A DNA stretch of 64,000 nucleotides from Streblospio benedicti. Its lineage: Eukaryota > Annelida > Polychaeta > Spionida > Spionidae. Each line of letters opens with the position of its first letter. Positions within the stretch are counted from its first letter, which is position 1. The notes below the pieces were generated by a model, which made no database searches, had not been told where the DNA came from, and worked only from the letters and a program-made list of their open reading frames with translations. Where the stretch lies: positions 21,747,621-21,811,620 of the forward strand of contig CM032662.1 of the NCBI GenBank assembly GCA_019095985.1. The letters are read 5' to 3'. A program made the translations under genes and the position numbers. This document shows positions 1 through 11,849 of this stretch, in pieces.

Positions 1-912
1 TTTGTAGGTTTCTGCTTTTATTCTAACCGTCTATGATCATGGACGAACCAACTCTTACGTCCTAGATCTATCTCGAGACGCTACCCACTTTCATGTATCT
101 GTTGAAGACAGTTTCCATGGGAAAGTTTTCATGGTTGCCCGCATGGTTGCGACCGTGGGAAAACTGTAAAGGAAAAATAGCAACACTGTAAAATATGTCT
201 AATACAAATAATAGTTATTTGATTATTCAACTGAATTCTATAAGAGTGCATCTAGTGCTAGGAGACTCCTTTGGCCCATGGGGGTTATTTATTCTCAAGA
301 AAACCCCTGGGACACACGTCATGTCATTACACACACGCGTGGTGTGAACATTGCCACATGTTCCTACAATGCGATGGAAATTGGCCATTTTTTACCTGAT
401 ATTTGAGTTGGTGTATTCGAATAATTTTTAATCAAAACTCATTCAGTGTACAATATTGTATAACAAACATAAGAATAGACCTTGCTAATAAAAGTATTCT
501 GTGGCTTTAAGTTTATCTAAAAAATTGTGTATCTAATAAAAAGAAATCACCAAACATTTGAAAGGTCAACGTTCGATATATTAAAGCATGTGGAAACAAT
601 GCGTCGAACCAGCACACGTGCATTGTTGTCACTGCATGAGCGTTTTCTTGAGAATAGAGAAATGTATACAAATCTCTGTCTATGAAATTGACTTCTCTTA
701 GGGCTGAGTCAGTATTTAAGCCGTGCGGGGGTCGGAAAAAAACTTGTAATCTTGTGCCTAGTTTCATATGTCAACACTAAACACATGCAATTGAATTACT
801 AATATTTGCCACAATGCTTTTGACAGAGGATTTTAGTGATTGGATGGAAAGTTTTTCTTTAAGTAACAAGTGCCCCAAGAATTTGTACTGCTGGAAAATA
901 TATCAAAGTTAA
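1..912. other. Gene-free 5' flank
   Basis: I see no coding exon or recognisable RNA gene here. The short open frames lack splice context and family motifs. The stretch is AT-rich and ends at the small inverted-repeat element that starts at 913. Confidence 0.5.
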
Positions 913-1216
913 CTTGCCATGATATGAAAGGGCTGGTGCTATTAATTGAATTTACAGTTCTTGATAATAGCTCATCGGCTATTTTATTAGAGCAATTGCC
1001 TGAGCCACTGCAAGCAACTTATGAAATGGAATATGAAACCCTTTTATCAAGATTGAGTTATATTATGTTTAATTGTCTTTCGATACCACTAACTTTTATT
1101 TTCAGAAAATACAAGATAAATTCTCTTACTTTTTCTTTCAAAATAACGATTAAAGATTAAATCGCTTTCTGTAAATTGAATTAAATAGCACCAGTCCTAT
1201 CATATCATGACAAGAT
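913..1216. repeat. Inverted-repeat (MITE-like) element, ~300 bp
   Basis: Arms of about 46 bp at 913-958 and 1171-1216 are reverse complements of one another with a few mismatches and small indels; both contain GGTGCTATT followed by a variant of AATTGAATTTACAG. The interior has no convincing protein. Together this looks like a non-autonomous DNA transposon copy. I could not fix a target-site duplication. Confidence 0.55.
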
Positions 1217-1379
1217 AATATATACAGTTTGTATTGCATTTTGTTTATTGCATTTAATAATCCGAGGAAAAAACTAGTTTCATTCATTCATAGTTTCATT
1301 CATGTAGCTAAATATTTTTTGCAAATTTGTACAGCAGATATGACAGTACAATGCTATACTAATACATACACAGGGCATG

Positions 1380-1570
1380 TGGAAATGGGGGTGTCATATG
1401 CTAGGTAAGTTATATGCTAAAGTAGGGGGGTCAGAAGTTCATATTTCAGGCATATATATGTTTCGATGTGGGGGTGTCATATGTTTGATTTGCGAACCCG
1501 TCGGGGGGTCATATGTTTGATTTACAAACACGTGGGGGGGGGGGGGGGTCAGAAGTTAGAAACACTGATG
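1380..1570. repeat. Degenerate G-rich direct repeats
   Basis: The motif GGGGGTGTCATATG followed by TTTGATTT and an AAAC-like tail recurs several times over about 190 bp and ends in a long G run. It looks like a decayed short tandem repeat, with no coding content. Confidence 0.5.
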
Positions 1571-2039
1571 TATAAAAAAACGTTTGACCCCCCCCCTCCC
1601 ATATCCTAAATAATGACTCAACCCTTACATAAAATATATCTAAATTAGATCTAGCATATAGGGGCTCTGGCTGTCAGTCAAACAGGCATTGATTTCTTAA
1701 TGAATTCCCATCATGTGTTGGCCATATTGAAAATAGAATCCAAGCAATCATGGAATCATTGGTGATGCTTTTGATGAGACCAAATACAAATAGGTTCAAA
1801 TATTAACTACACTAATTATGACAAGTATCGTATAACATAATACACATGGATACGGCAAAGCCTGAGTGGAGTGACAGCTCAAATGTTATAGCATGATAAT
1901 AATATATTCAGATTTGAGCCACTGGCTTATTTATGCCGCCCCTCATAAGGACAATACAACCAATACTGCGGACAGAAATAAAATGTTTGTGACATATTTA
2001 CAAAAAATTCTCACATCCTGAAATTTGCAGAACTTAATA

Positions 2040-2172
2040 TAGTAAACCTGCCTAATTTCAGCCCCTTCAGTTTTCATTCATTTACGATACAAAACGTTTG
2101 TTGTTATTTGAAATTATGTTATAGGAAACAGCCAAAAACAGAAGGGACTGAAATTAGGTTGGCGTACCCTGT
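2040..2172. repeat. Short palindromic MITE-like element
   Basis: The left end carries CCTGCCTAATTTCAGCCCCT and the right end carries its inverted counterpart AGGGACTGAAATTAGGTTGG, separated by about 70 bp. Such near-palindromes of roughly 130 bp are typical of miniature inverted-repeat elements. No coding capacity. Confidence 0.55.
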
Positions 2173-2859
2173 TTGGGAACAGTTGGGAACTCGAGATTCA
2201 GAAATGCATTTCTAATTTACATAAGCAATACTGGAATCTTGTATAAAGCTTTATTATTGATTCAATTAGTTGAGAATACATGCATACATGACTTATAACT
2301 CAATCGGTGACGCCCAGCTAGCTACACTTATGTAATATGTGAACGGTTAGATTCTAATAAAAAGCATATGACAGTCTAGTTTATCTCCCCTTAAAAATGT
2401 AAATGTAAATGCACTGGTTTAAGTATAACTTTACAGACAACTTTACATTCACACATTGTGTTTATACACTTTTTATACCATATCACAGATATTTTATCAA
2501 TTAGATTTGATTGCTCTCATGAAAGAAATAGAATAGATAATCTTTCTGCATTTAAGTCTACCTCTCTCCGGTTAAACGAAGTGACAGTGGAATTGTAGTA
2601 TATTATACAGATTATGACAAATCAAATGAAAATGCTGTGCGGCAAAAGTATCTGACAACAAAAACATGCAACATGCAACAGGCACACACGAGTGAGGACC
2701 AGCACTTGAATAACCCACTAAATTGAGTATTGATTTAATAGTGAACGGCCATTTAAACAATATCCAACTTAAATCCAACAGCAATACAAACGCCTAATCA
2801 TATCTATAGTCCCATTGTTGTCAACAATGTACATTATCTTGTGTTTCAAATCATCACGA
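2173..2859. other. 3' flank of the P450 gene
   Basis: No exon is recognisable. This should hold the minus-strand 3' UTR of the P450 gene. A minus-strand AATAAA (TTTATT on the plus strand, near 2247-2252) could serve as a poly(A) signal, but it is far from the stop codon, so this is only a candidate. Confidence 0.35.
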
Positions 2860-5800
2860 TCAGCTTCTTCTTTCAAACACCAACTTCTTGCTATCAGGTC
2901 GAAATCCAAAACTATCCGTACTCTCCATATTCATTTGGTATCCTGGTAGAGGTTTTATTGTGTACCTGCACAAATAATCATAATTCATCAGGAATCACAA
3001 ACACGAATGCAACTTTTGATGGGCTGATTATGTTGATAATTCTTATATACACAAACATAGAATACCTGGTGAATTAGTCTTACATTTTTTTATTTTTTTT
3101 AATATATTTTAGATGTGATTTTTGTGAACCAAAAACCCAAAGTTTAAGTACATTATACATATATCTTAAGTTAGAGAAAACACTTATTTCAAATCAAAAA
3201 AGTCTTCATCTAATGATAATTATCTAGGTCGCCACAGCCTTCAAATATTGAAATTTGATATACATAAAAAGTTATAAAGCACTACATTAACCAGCCCTCA
3301 GAACCAGCCTACATTAACCATTCAAGTTTATCTAAATAACTTGTTAGAAGTTGACTTAGATAAATGTTAGTAGATGAAGAAGCCTCTTTTTATTTAAAGT
3401 AGATATACTGTTTCTAACTTTCTACTAATGTACCTCAAATTTTGTGCAGAGTAGTTAAGAATTTACCCACTACTAGTGATAGATTGATAGTGTTGAAAAC
3501 CTATCTTACTTTTGTAGCACCAAAGTCAGAAGCATGAGCAGCTCCAGTTTAGCGAATGATTCTCCAATACACGATCGGCGACCAACTGCAAACGGCATGA
3601 AGCCTGCATCCTGGAACATACATAGTACATGTAATACTCTGACTCACATATTCTTCATTTTCTATAGTCCAAGTTTAATGCGTATAATTTTTGGACCTTC
3701 CATAGAAATAATTGGTGAGCCCTAATTACCAGACTCATCTCTTATAACATATTTCAATAAATCAAAATAGTTATTGCTAGCATCTAATTGTTTATCCCAG
3801 TTTAGGCTAGTTGAACTCTTATTGTATACTAGTATTATGTCTAATTGTCAATTATGCATATTATATTAATTAAGTGCAGTGGTTCTCGGTAAGAAAACGT
3901 GGGCTTATTATTGAGTTGTCTGACTCATTCCTGAAGCATATTCAGCACCATCATATGGGAGAATGGAAAGGTGTCCCTAATTGCAAGGTGTCACCATGGG
4001 GAAGTTCTACTGTATTATCAGTGATTATTGTGAAAGAGAAGTAAGGGTTGAGAAATAGACAAAAACATACATTATGCACATCAAATAGAGTGAATATTAA
4101 AAGAATGGTTAAGTATGAAATTGCAAAAAACAAAAACAAAAAATAAACATACAAACAAACAAAAAAACTAACTTACTTGAAACAAATATTTTCCAGTTTG
4201 AGGATCAAGCCATCTATAATTAGAAATATACATACAGCATATCATTAACATTCATATGTAGCTGTGTAGCAGCATTATGGTCCGCCATGAATTTCAATAT
4301 TTCCTGGCCATTACCTTTCTGGGATGAAAGCATGAGGATCTTTCCATTCTCTTTCATCCATATGAACACTGTACGCATTCGCCATCACCAAGCACCCTTT
4401 GGGTATGTCAAAACCTCCTGCATAAGAAAGTCAACATTATAGGATTAATAAAGCTAACTGTAATGAAAATAAGCTTAAATCAGTAAAAGGCAGCGCGTTG
4501 GTGCATTGGAGAACTATTGACGTAAGAAAGTATTCACAAGTTAGCGCGGTGGTGGGCTGGTGCTACCAAGGGATGCGCCGATTACAAGCAAGCACAATGA
4601 ATGTGTATACTGGGAGGGGGTGGGTTAAATTACAATCACGATGCTTAAGCCAGGATGGTAAAATTAACAGAATAACTTGTGAATGATGATGGATTGACTC
4701 ATCGTTATCGATGAATGTCTTGTCTCCTGAACCTATGTAATTGATACAGGGGACAAATACCTGCACACTGGTTTGTGCATGCCCGTCAACACTCTCTATT
4801 CCTATTAATCAGCTCTTGGTACAGGTACGGACACCATAACATGCACCTACTGATTAAAGTCGAGGGAAATTTTTCATAGCGAGGCTTCCGAGCCTCAGGC
4901 TTGGTGTCGCCACCATCTAGTAGTATACTCGACTGTGGTGACACGCCTTGTGAAGATCGACAATGCAGTGACAGACGTACAACGTAATGGTTTTGGCGAC
5001 ACTGAGTCTGCCGTGGTCACGACACAAGCAATTCCCGTTTCGTAGTCCTATGTGCTAACCACTGTACCATCGATCCCCACTTGTGAATAAGATCACTCTG
5101 AATATGAGCCCAAATGCTCTCAGTAGAGAGATGGTTGTAGTAGAGAAGTTTGAAATGTTTCATTCATGAGGGTTTGAAACTGGGAAAATTGTCTTATTGT
5201 TGAGGTCGTCCCTTTATGAAGGTGGCAATGGTGACATAAATGGGAGGTTATGTGGTATATGCAACGTGAAAATCAATAGACTTCATATGTTTAGATACTA
5301 TACTTGCTCACAAACATTCAACATAAATCTAGCTTTATCAATACATTCACTGATAAGTAACTAACATCTTCTATTAATGAATTTGGAATATTAAGTAATG
5401 CACCATTGTCACACAAAATTTAGTTATTCACTATGAGTTGTATTCAATTTCACTAGATATTTTATGATTGAGGCATCGATCTTGCTTTGTGAATACAGGT
5501 AGTAAATGTTTCAGGCCGACCCTCTGACATACAGTTCCTTTAGCTTTGTAACTTTAACTTGACTTAACACTGTATGTGAAGTAAGGCCTACATGTTATAT
5601 CTGTACATATATACCCCATATACTAATATAGATGTCTGTCATGCAGACCATTCCAAGGTATCTTTATGAAAACTAATATAATTCATTGGAATATCCATAG
5701 GGTTAATGTTTAATTAATGACAAAGTAATCGTTTCCATCATGGAAGTTTGTATTCATACAATTGAAGCTGCTCCCCCTGTCAAAGTGGCCTTGATGGACA

Positions 5801-8800
5801 GCGCATCACCAATTCGACCAAGTCAAGTAGTTATAGCCTTAACCCCTTTTCCAAAAATATACATGCTAAAACACATTAACAAACTTACCAATAGAAATGT
5901 CTTCTTTAGCAACACGCATGGTAAGAGGCGCCACAGGTTTGATTCTCATGACCTCATGGAGTACACAATCAACATAGTGGAGTTCATCTCTTGTACATGT
6001 TGTGACACTGCCATCGCGACCTAGTTATTTATGAACTAGAGTGTATACAATAAATAGAAAAAAAATGTATGAATAAATAAAGTACCTAAAGATTGGGATA
6101 TATGCACAACTATAGTCTACTAAAGGTGCATGTTTTGTTGCTGAGGATATGGTAAGTCTACATACCTAAGACAGAATCTATCTCCTCTTGGGCCTTCTTC
6201 TGCACCTCAGGGAAAGCCGCCATGTAGTACCAAAACCAGGCCAGAGTCTGGCGTGATGTCTCAGTTCCAGCTACAGATAGAAATAGTTTGCACACTACTA
6301 CAATATGTATAATTTAATTAATAGTAATTATACACGCAGTCACGCACACGCACAAGTACACACAAATACACATGCATACACTGCATAAATCAAATAGCAA
6401 ACTAGCTATAGATAACCATATATCATGAATGCTGCATTACCAAGGAAAAGATCAAAGAGAATGAAGGTGAAATTCTCTTCATCCAGTAGCTTCAACTTAT
6501 TTCTCTGGTTTGGATCGGTCTCTGCTGTAGTCATCTCGTGAATTATGTAATCTGTGAAGTCACTCAAGTCATCTGATATGAAGGAAATAAACTAAATATA
6601 TACAAGAGAATTATAGTAATCTACGTGCACAAAGCATATGTAACCACAGAGTTCCCTAAGAAAAACAATTAGGGATTTATGTATGTATTTAGAAAATGTA
6701 TGTTTAAAATCATCTTTTATTTTTTGTATCTTATTAACAGGCCTATGTGCATGTTCAAATTTTATGTCCTTAAGAATCTATGCCATGTTAGATTTCCATT
6801 CTGAACATTTGGTAACTTTTCTTTCATTTTCTAGTATACTGGGTATATTCTATCAGTTTGTTTGCTTTGACTAATAATTTCCATTGTTTCCATGTAATTT
6901 TGGAGGCTACATTTTTCTTGAAAACATATTTAATTTCTTATCATTGTCAAAATGCATGCCCTGGTAACTCTGTACAGTAGACAAAAGAGAATAAAAGAGA
7001 TTTTATTTTAAATCAAAATGAAAGATTTTTAAAAGCATCAATATTGAGTACATTGTAGTAAGAAATACTAATCACACCAACCAGGATTATATTTCTCTCT
7101 GTGCTCCTTTAGGTTTTCCCCCAAATAATCAAGCCACAAATGTTTTAGTACATTCAAGGTCTTGAATATCTTGAAAGGTAAGTTCTTCAAACTTGGATGG
7201 ATGGCCAGAATCAAGTTCACTAGTCCCCCTTCAGTTAATTCTTTTTCCATCTGATGTTGCCAATCCATTATCTTAAGTAGAAATGGATCATCCATCTGAA
7301 ACCTACAAGATTATTTATGTACAATATCTAGTCTGTACAACTGGATATACATACAATGAAACAGATGTTTCATATGGCATCCGTCCTATTTCTTCAGTAT
7401 GACGTATGATGTAATGACATAACCCCAAGATGGGCGGGGTAACTTGGGTGCTGCTCTGCCAGGCCTGGGTCCCACGCTGAAGAGAGTTCCATTCAAAGTC
7501 CCCCTTTTCTGTTTCAGAAAGATTGATGAAGTCTCTCATAGATTGCCTCGCTAACGCCCCGCTCAAACCACCTTGGTTCTCTGTTCAGAATGTCTGTTGT
7601 TTCCATGCTGAATGATTGTCCTTGATGCTACTGAATATGATGGTAGATTGACTCCCCTGTTGGTTTAAGGGCCTTGTTGAAGCACCACTTTTGATAACCG
7701 CACTTGGCTAGAGCGTCATGGAGATGTTGGTATTCAAGTGTGATCTATTGTTCTGAGGTAACGATGGTATTGGCTCTATGGTACAAAGTTCTTATGACCC
7801 TAAGTTTCTGTTCAAGTGGTTGGTGGGATTCAAATGCCAGGTATTAATCAGTATCGGTGGGTTTTCCCGCCCATCTTGGGGTTACGTCATTACGTCATAT
7901 GTCACACTCAAGAAATATGGAGGACACCATATGAAACGTCTGTTTCATTGCATGTATATCCCGTTGTATAGACCAAATATTGTACATATATATGTAAACC
8001 TGGATGTCTAATCTTCATAATACTACAAGATTATTGTTTTGGCAAATATTCCAGTCATTTTGATACAATGTACATGCTCATGTATATACAGACTAGTACT
8101 GATATGTGTTCTTACTTTTTGCCAACAGCCATTGAAGCAAGCATATTGAATGCTACAAGGTAGGCCATTTCCATGGCTTCAACACCATTGGGATGTTTCT
8201 CTAATTCTTTGCACATCTCTCCAAACGCATGATTCACATGGTTGTCTAAAGCGGCACCAGATGCATAGTTTCTGAAATACAGTTATCTTAACACGCTAAT
8301 AACGGAATTTTGGAAGGTCTAATTTCTTAGAAGCTTGCTCTAAGTATATGTATACAATTGGCACATTGTGGTAGTCTGGTACTTGCCTTTCTGAATCATA
8401 CTTGATACTTAGAAAGTGGTTAAGTTTGCAGTGCATTTTAAATACTTCTGTTAATATTAACTATATTGTGACAGGAGCAGCAACCATTTTAGTATCATAG
8501 CCTTAGTGAAATGAGTATTCCCCCTCAAGCAACATTGCATGAACAACATAGCCAACCCAATTTTGTCTGTGACAAAGTCAGATCAAGTACACTATCTTGG
8601 TCACAAGCGCCATGATGAAAATTTGAGAACACTCCAACTAAGCTGGTCATGCGCACAGTCCTATTATGATCTACTAAAGAGTATTGTCTCTCCAACACCA
8701 TCTCACAAATAAGAGAGTTAAGGTCATGCCAACCTTACTCCAAACAAGACAAAGTAAGTTCATGCAGACTCAGACTACCTTCGTCACAAGAGCTGGCCTA

Positions 8801-11426
8801 TGCCGGTATAGCAAAATCTTAAACAAGATGACTCCATGATGACATTACATGCCAACCCTATTACTTCTGCAAGGATATCAGATGAAGCACATTCAGATTA
8901 CCTTGGTCGCAAGAGTAACTCTATGCATGTATATGGAACTTAACAACTTTATATACCAACCTGATTGCACCGAATGCCAACTTCCGCTGAACCTTGAGCC
9001 TCTCATCATACTCCGATGCCATCAAAATGTCTTTGCCCCCATTAGACAAAAGTTCGCCTGAGCAATTCAAAATTATTTTTATGTAGTTCACATGTTTGTG
9101 ATTCACAAAAAATTCAAAATTTTCTAAATATCTTACGTCATAAAAATATGTATCTGATATAAACTAGATAACATCATTATTTATCTTCTTTTTCACTTAC
9201 CAGTTGCAAATTTGGTTTTATCTGCAAAGTTCATTCCATTCTTTATGAAAGCTTCTCGTATAAGTTCTGCAGAGCTAAGCACAATAGACATTTTAGGTCC
9301 TGAAATTTCATAAAGAAAAGTGAAAATAGCCATTTACAATCTTCAACATGGCAATCTCATATAAAATAATAGCACAATCATAAAAGGCAATCATTATATA
9401 TTAGATTTATATTTATGGATTTGAGTATCATCATACAATGCATGTAATTATATAGTGTCATAATTCAGCTCGTACATAAATATTCAATCTTATTTGCACC
9501 AATTGCTCATTTTTTTATATGGATTGTAACTTTTACATATATCTGAAATAAATGTATCGTTATCGTTATTACATACCCATGTAAAATTTGAAAACGGGCC
9601 CGTGTTGTTTTCTAATGGTATCCATCTCTGTCATCATATGTTTCACTCCTGAACAAAATATGGAAAAAAACAGAAATAAGAATGTTAATACATTTTTTTT
9701 TCAATATTAAGGAAGCGTGGTTCGTAGCTTCAAGAATATTCATACACTTAAATATTAAACATGATTGACATATCCCATTGTGCAGCTGTGCGAATCCATT
9801 GTGAAAACTTGTGAATCAGGCCCTACTAATTAAAAGGCACATAATTCATTTTTAAATAAAACCATGCCTGTATGTGTACTATGATTTTGCAATGACAGCC
9901 TATTTCACTCGGCAGAACAGTCCTCATCAACTCTTTGCTTGCTATTGTATATTATGTATAAAATACTAACTTGGGTACTGCTAAATATGAAAAAAACCAC
10001 AATCACCTTTCATGTTCCCAAAGAGTGGCAAAGGCCTGGGTCCCGGGGGCAGCTTGTACTTCTTTCCTGGGGCCAGGAGCCTCCAGAACAGCCATCCTGA
10101 CGTGAGACCGGCGAGTGTGAGGGCGACGTACACTTTCTGCTCACTGAGTCCCGTCTTCTCCACCAACTGCTCAACCTACAACACACATGGACGTACAAGC
10201 AAAACTCCTAGCCGGATTGACACCAGACTTTACGTTGATGCTTGGATTGGTCGTGGCTACCTAATGTCACCTTATAGTGTTAGTATGGTTAGTACTTTTT
10301 TCCAAATACTTGTTTCTGTACATAATGTGTGTGTGTGGGGGGGGGGGGGGGGGGGGGGGGTTGCTGACTTCATAATCACAGGGCATCCATTTTGTTTTTT
10401 AGTACATTATCACTCAAATAATTGAAATAAGCTTAGGTATACTCGTTCCAAAATTTTCCATTTCCATAAAGTCCATTTTAGGGTAAATCTTGAACGAGAG
10501 TTATTTTCAACAACTTGTGAACTGAATAACAAGCCCCAAATAGATGAGGATATGCTCATATATGTACCGGACCTTGACCCCACTGTTCATTTGCTCATGC
10601 AATGAAAATGTAACCATTACTATGTGTGTGTTAGCCTCAAGAGACACCCAATCTCATTGACACTAAAAAATCAGTCATTATCATGAAATCATAAATGTAT
10701 TTCTTTAATGAACAGTAAACCTACTTTGAAAAATAAATAAATGGAAATGTATGTTACGATAATGAAAGAATAAGAAATTAAAGGTATGTGTTAAAATAAT
10801 TTTGTGGGAAAGAAAAAGTCTTTTGATTACATATACATGTATGTATCAAAGTCATCCATTCATTATTATCATATCAATATTACGGGTATATTATGCACTG
10901 ATATCACATGTATACTATAAATGTCAATACTACTAGTATCCCTAAAGTTAGTGATAGGCCCATTGAATTAGAATTTATTTCATTATGCACATATGATATA
11001 TAATTGGTTACTTGATAATTATTTATTTGATATGTACATGTATTCTAATCATGATGATAATCAATGACCATAATATTTTGAGAGCTGCATTCTCTCAGCA
11101 AACATCTACTTCACTGATCTGTCCACTAAAAAAATTTGCATTTTCAATTTCCAATGATATAAAGGTCTACAGAAAAATAATTATTCTGCTTTTTACCTAA
11201 TCATATTATTCCTGTGTGTGTGTTTTTTTTAATCAAAATAACAACAGCTTATCTGTTCCTTTTCTTTGAATGTCGACATGTATATACTGTGCATTATGTT
11301 GATCAATGAGAAGTAAATTAATAAAATGAAATAATGGTTGCACTGTAACTTAATGAAAATCACACCTACCCATGGGTATAATATATCCTCTACCCTGGCA
11401 TGTGCGGCTTTAAGATAATCTGACAT
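2860..11426 (-). CDS. Microsomal cytochrome P450, clan 2 (CYP1/2/17-like)
   Basis: Haem-thiolate mono-oxygenase, expected in the endoplasmic reticulum membrane and dependent on NADPH-P450 reductase; the substrate cannot be told. Exons (minus strand, first to last): 11370-11426, 10007-10175, 9577-9648, 9201-9299, 8961-9057, 8116-8271, 7082-7302, 6441-6572, 6166-6270, 5889-6020, 4315-4417, 4177-4213, 3510-3610, 2860-2965. All junctions are GT-AG with matching phases and sum to 528 residues plus TGA. Visible landmarks: hydrophobic anchor about residues 34-53, proline hinge PPGPRPLP (62-69), I-helix AGTETS (335-340), ExxR at E392/R395, PERW (446-449), and haem loop FAVGRRSCIG with ligand Cys474. 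Length fits animal P450s. The helix and haem-loop patterns place it in clan 2; the family number is not assignable without a search. An alternative first exon may lie upstream (11688-11849). Confidence 0.93.
4860..5085 (-). repeat. tRNA-derived SINE in a P450 intron
   Basis: Read on the minus strand, the sequence near 5080 begins GGGGATCGATGGTACAGTGG and continues with TTAGCACATAGGAC, a typical SINE head with a tRNA A-box-like TGGTACAGTGGTTAGCAC. The body runs down to about 4860. It lies in the intron between the exons at 5889-6020 and 4315-4417. Family not assignable. Confidence 0.6.
7303..8035 (-). mobile_element. Truncated Penelope-like retroelement, inverted-repeat copy
   Basis: A 707-bp insertion (7316-8022) is bracketed by a perfect 13-bp duplication, CTACAAGATTATT, at 7303-7315 and 8023-8035. 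Its ends, about 7316-7450 and 7855-8022, are diverged inverted repeats sharing ATATACATACAATGAAAC-like sequence. Between them, on the minus strand, is a piece resembling the carboxy end of a GIY-YIG endonuclease (WFERGVSEAIYERLHQSF), as found in Penelope-like elements. The copy is a broken, 5'-truncated fossil. It sits in a P450 intron directly against the exon at 7082-7302. Confidence 0.7.
8560..8960. repeat. Imperfect intronic tandem repeat
   Basis: About three diverged copies of a unit of roughly 130-150 bp, each with a CCAAC start, an internal CAGAT-AAG-ACA piece and a CTTGGTCACAAGAG-like piece (near 8600, 8790 and 8905). The array abuts the donor side of the P450 exon at 8961-9057. Confidence 0.45.
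10328..10360. repeat. Poly-G tract after a GT run
   Basis: A GTGTGTGTG run followed by a G homopolymer of over 20 bases, in the first intron of the P450 gene. Such tracts are hard to sequence, so the exact length is doubtful. Confidence 0.7.
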
Positions 11427-11496
11427 TTTGTATGAATGTCTTCTTGAGTGATTTATAAGATGGCATTTACAGCGTCTGCTTAAATACTCCGCGACT

Positions 11497-11509
11497 GTTT
11501 ATTTTTATA
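11497..11509 (-). promoter_or_regulatory. Candidate TATA box of the P450 gene
   Basis: Minus strand reads CTATAAAAATA about 75-80 bases upstream of the P450 ATG (11424-11426), which would place transcription start near 11470 and leave a short leader. This is by sequence only, in an AT-rich region where chance TATA matches are common. Confidence 0.3.
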
Positions 11510-11687
11510 GTCCTTGACACAGTTTTTGCCATGCAATCACTGGTAAAGGACTTGCAAGATTCTGATGAAATATGACTAATGTCAAAATGTGTCCACCATC
11601 ACGGACCAATTTAGACCATATAGATATCACCAGCAGTCTGAGTATAAGACGTCAATTTGCTTGATATCTTATACTAAGAGTGCTCAC

Positions 11688-11849
11688 CAGAAGCATAACT
11701 GCATTTTGCAACCCATATATGGTAAACACGGTTTTTAGAAAGTCAAATATATTACACTCCACACAGGTATGATTGTATATAGATCCTCTAGGCCACTTGG
11801 CAGCTAGCCATGTGTCCCAGTGAATAACCGATTGCCCAAACACTGTCAT
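11688..11849 (-). CDS. Possible alternative first coding exon of the P450 gene
   Basis: An ATG-started open frame of exactly 54 codons ends at a strong donor, CTG|GTGAGC, in phase 0, the same phase as the standard first exon (TGG|GTAGGT at 11370). It could therefore splice directly to the second P450 exon at 10175, which carries the membrane anchor. The peptide has a hydrophobic stretch (FDFLKTVFTIYGLQNAVMLL). I recognise no family. It may be an alternative P450 amino terminus, the first exon of another gene, or chance. Confidence 0.35.

Noticed and set aside
10012-10425. 137-residue plus-strand frame
   Set aside because: It is the antisense shadow of P450 exon 2 plus a poly-G run.
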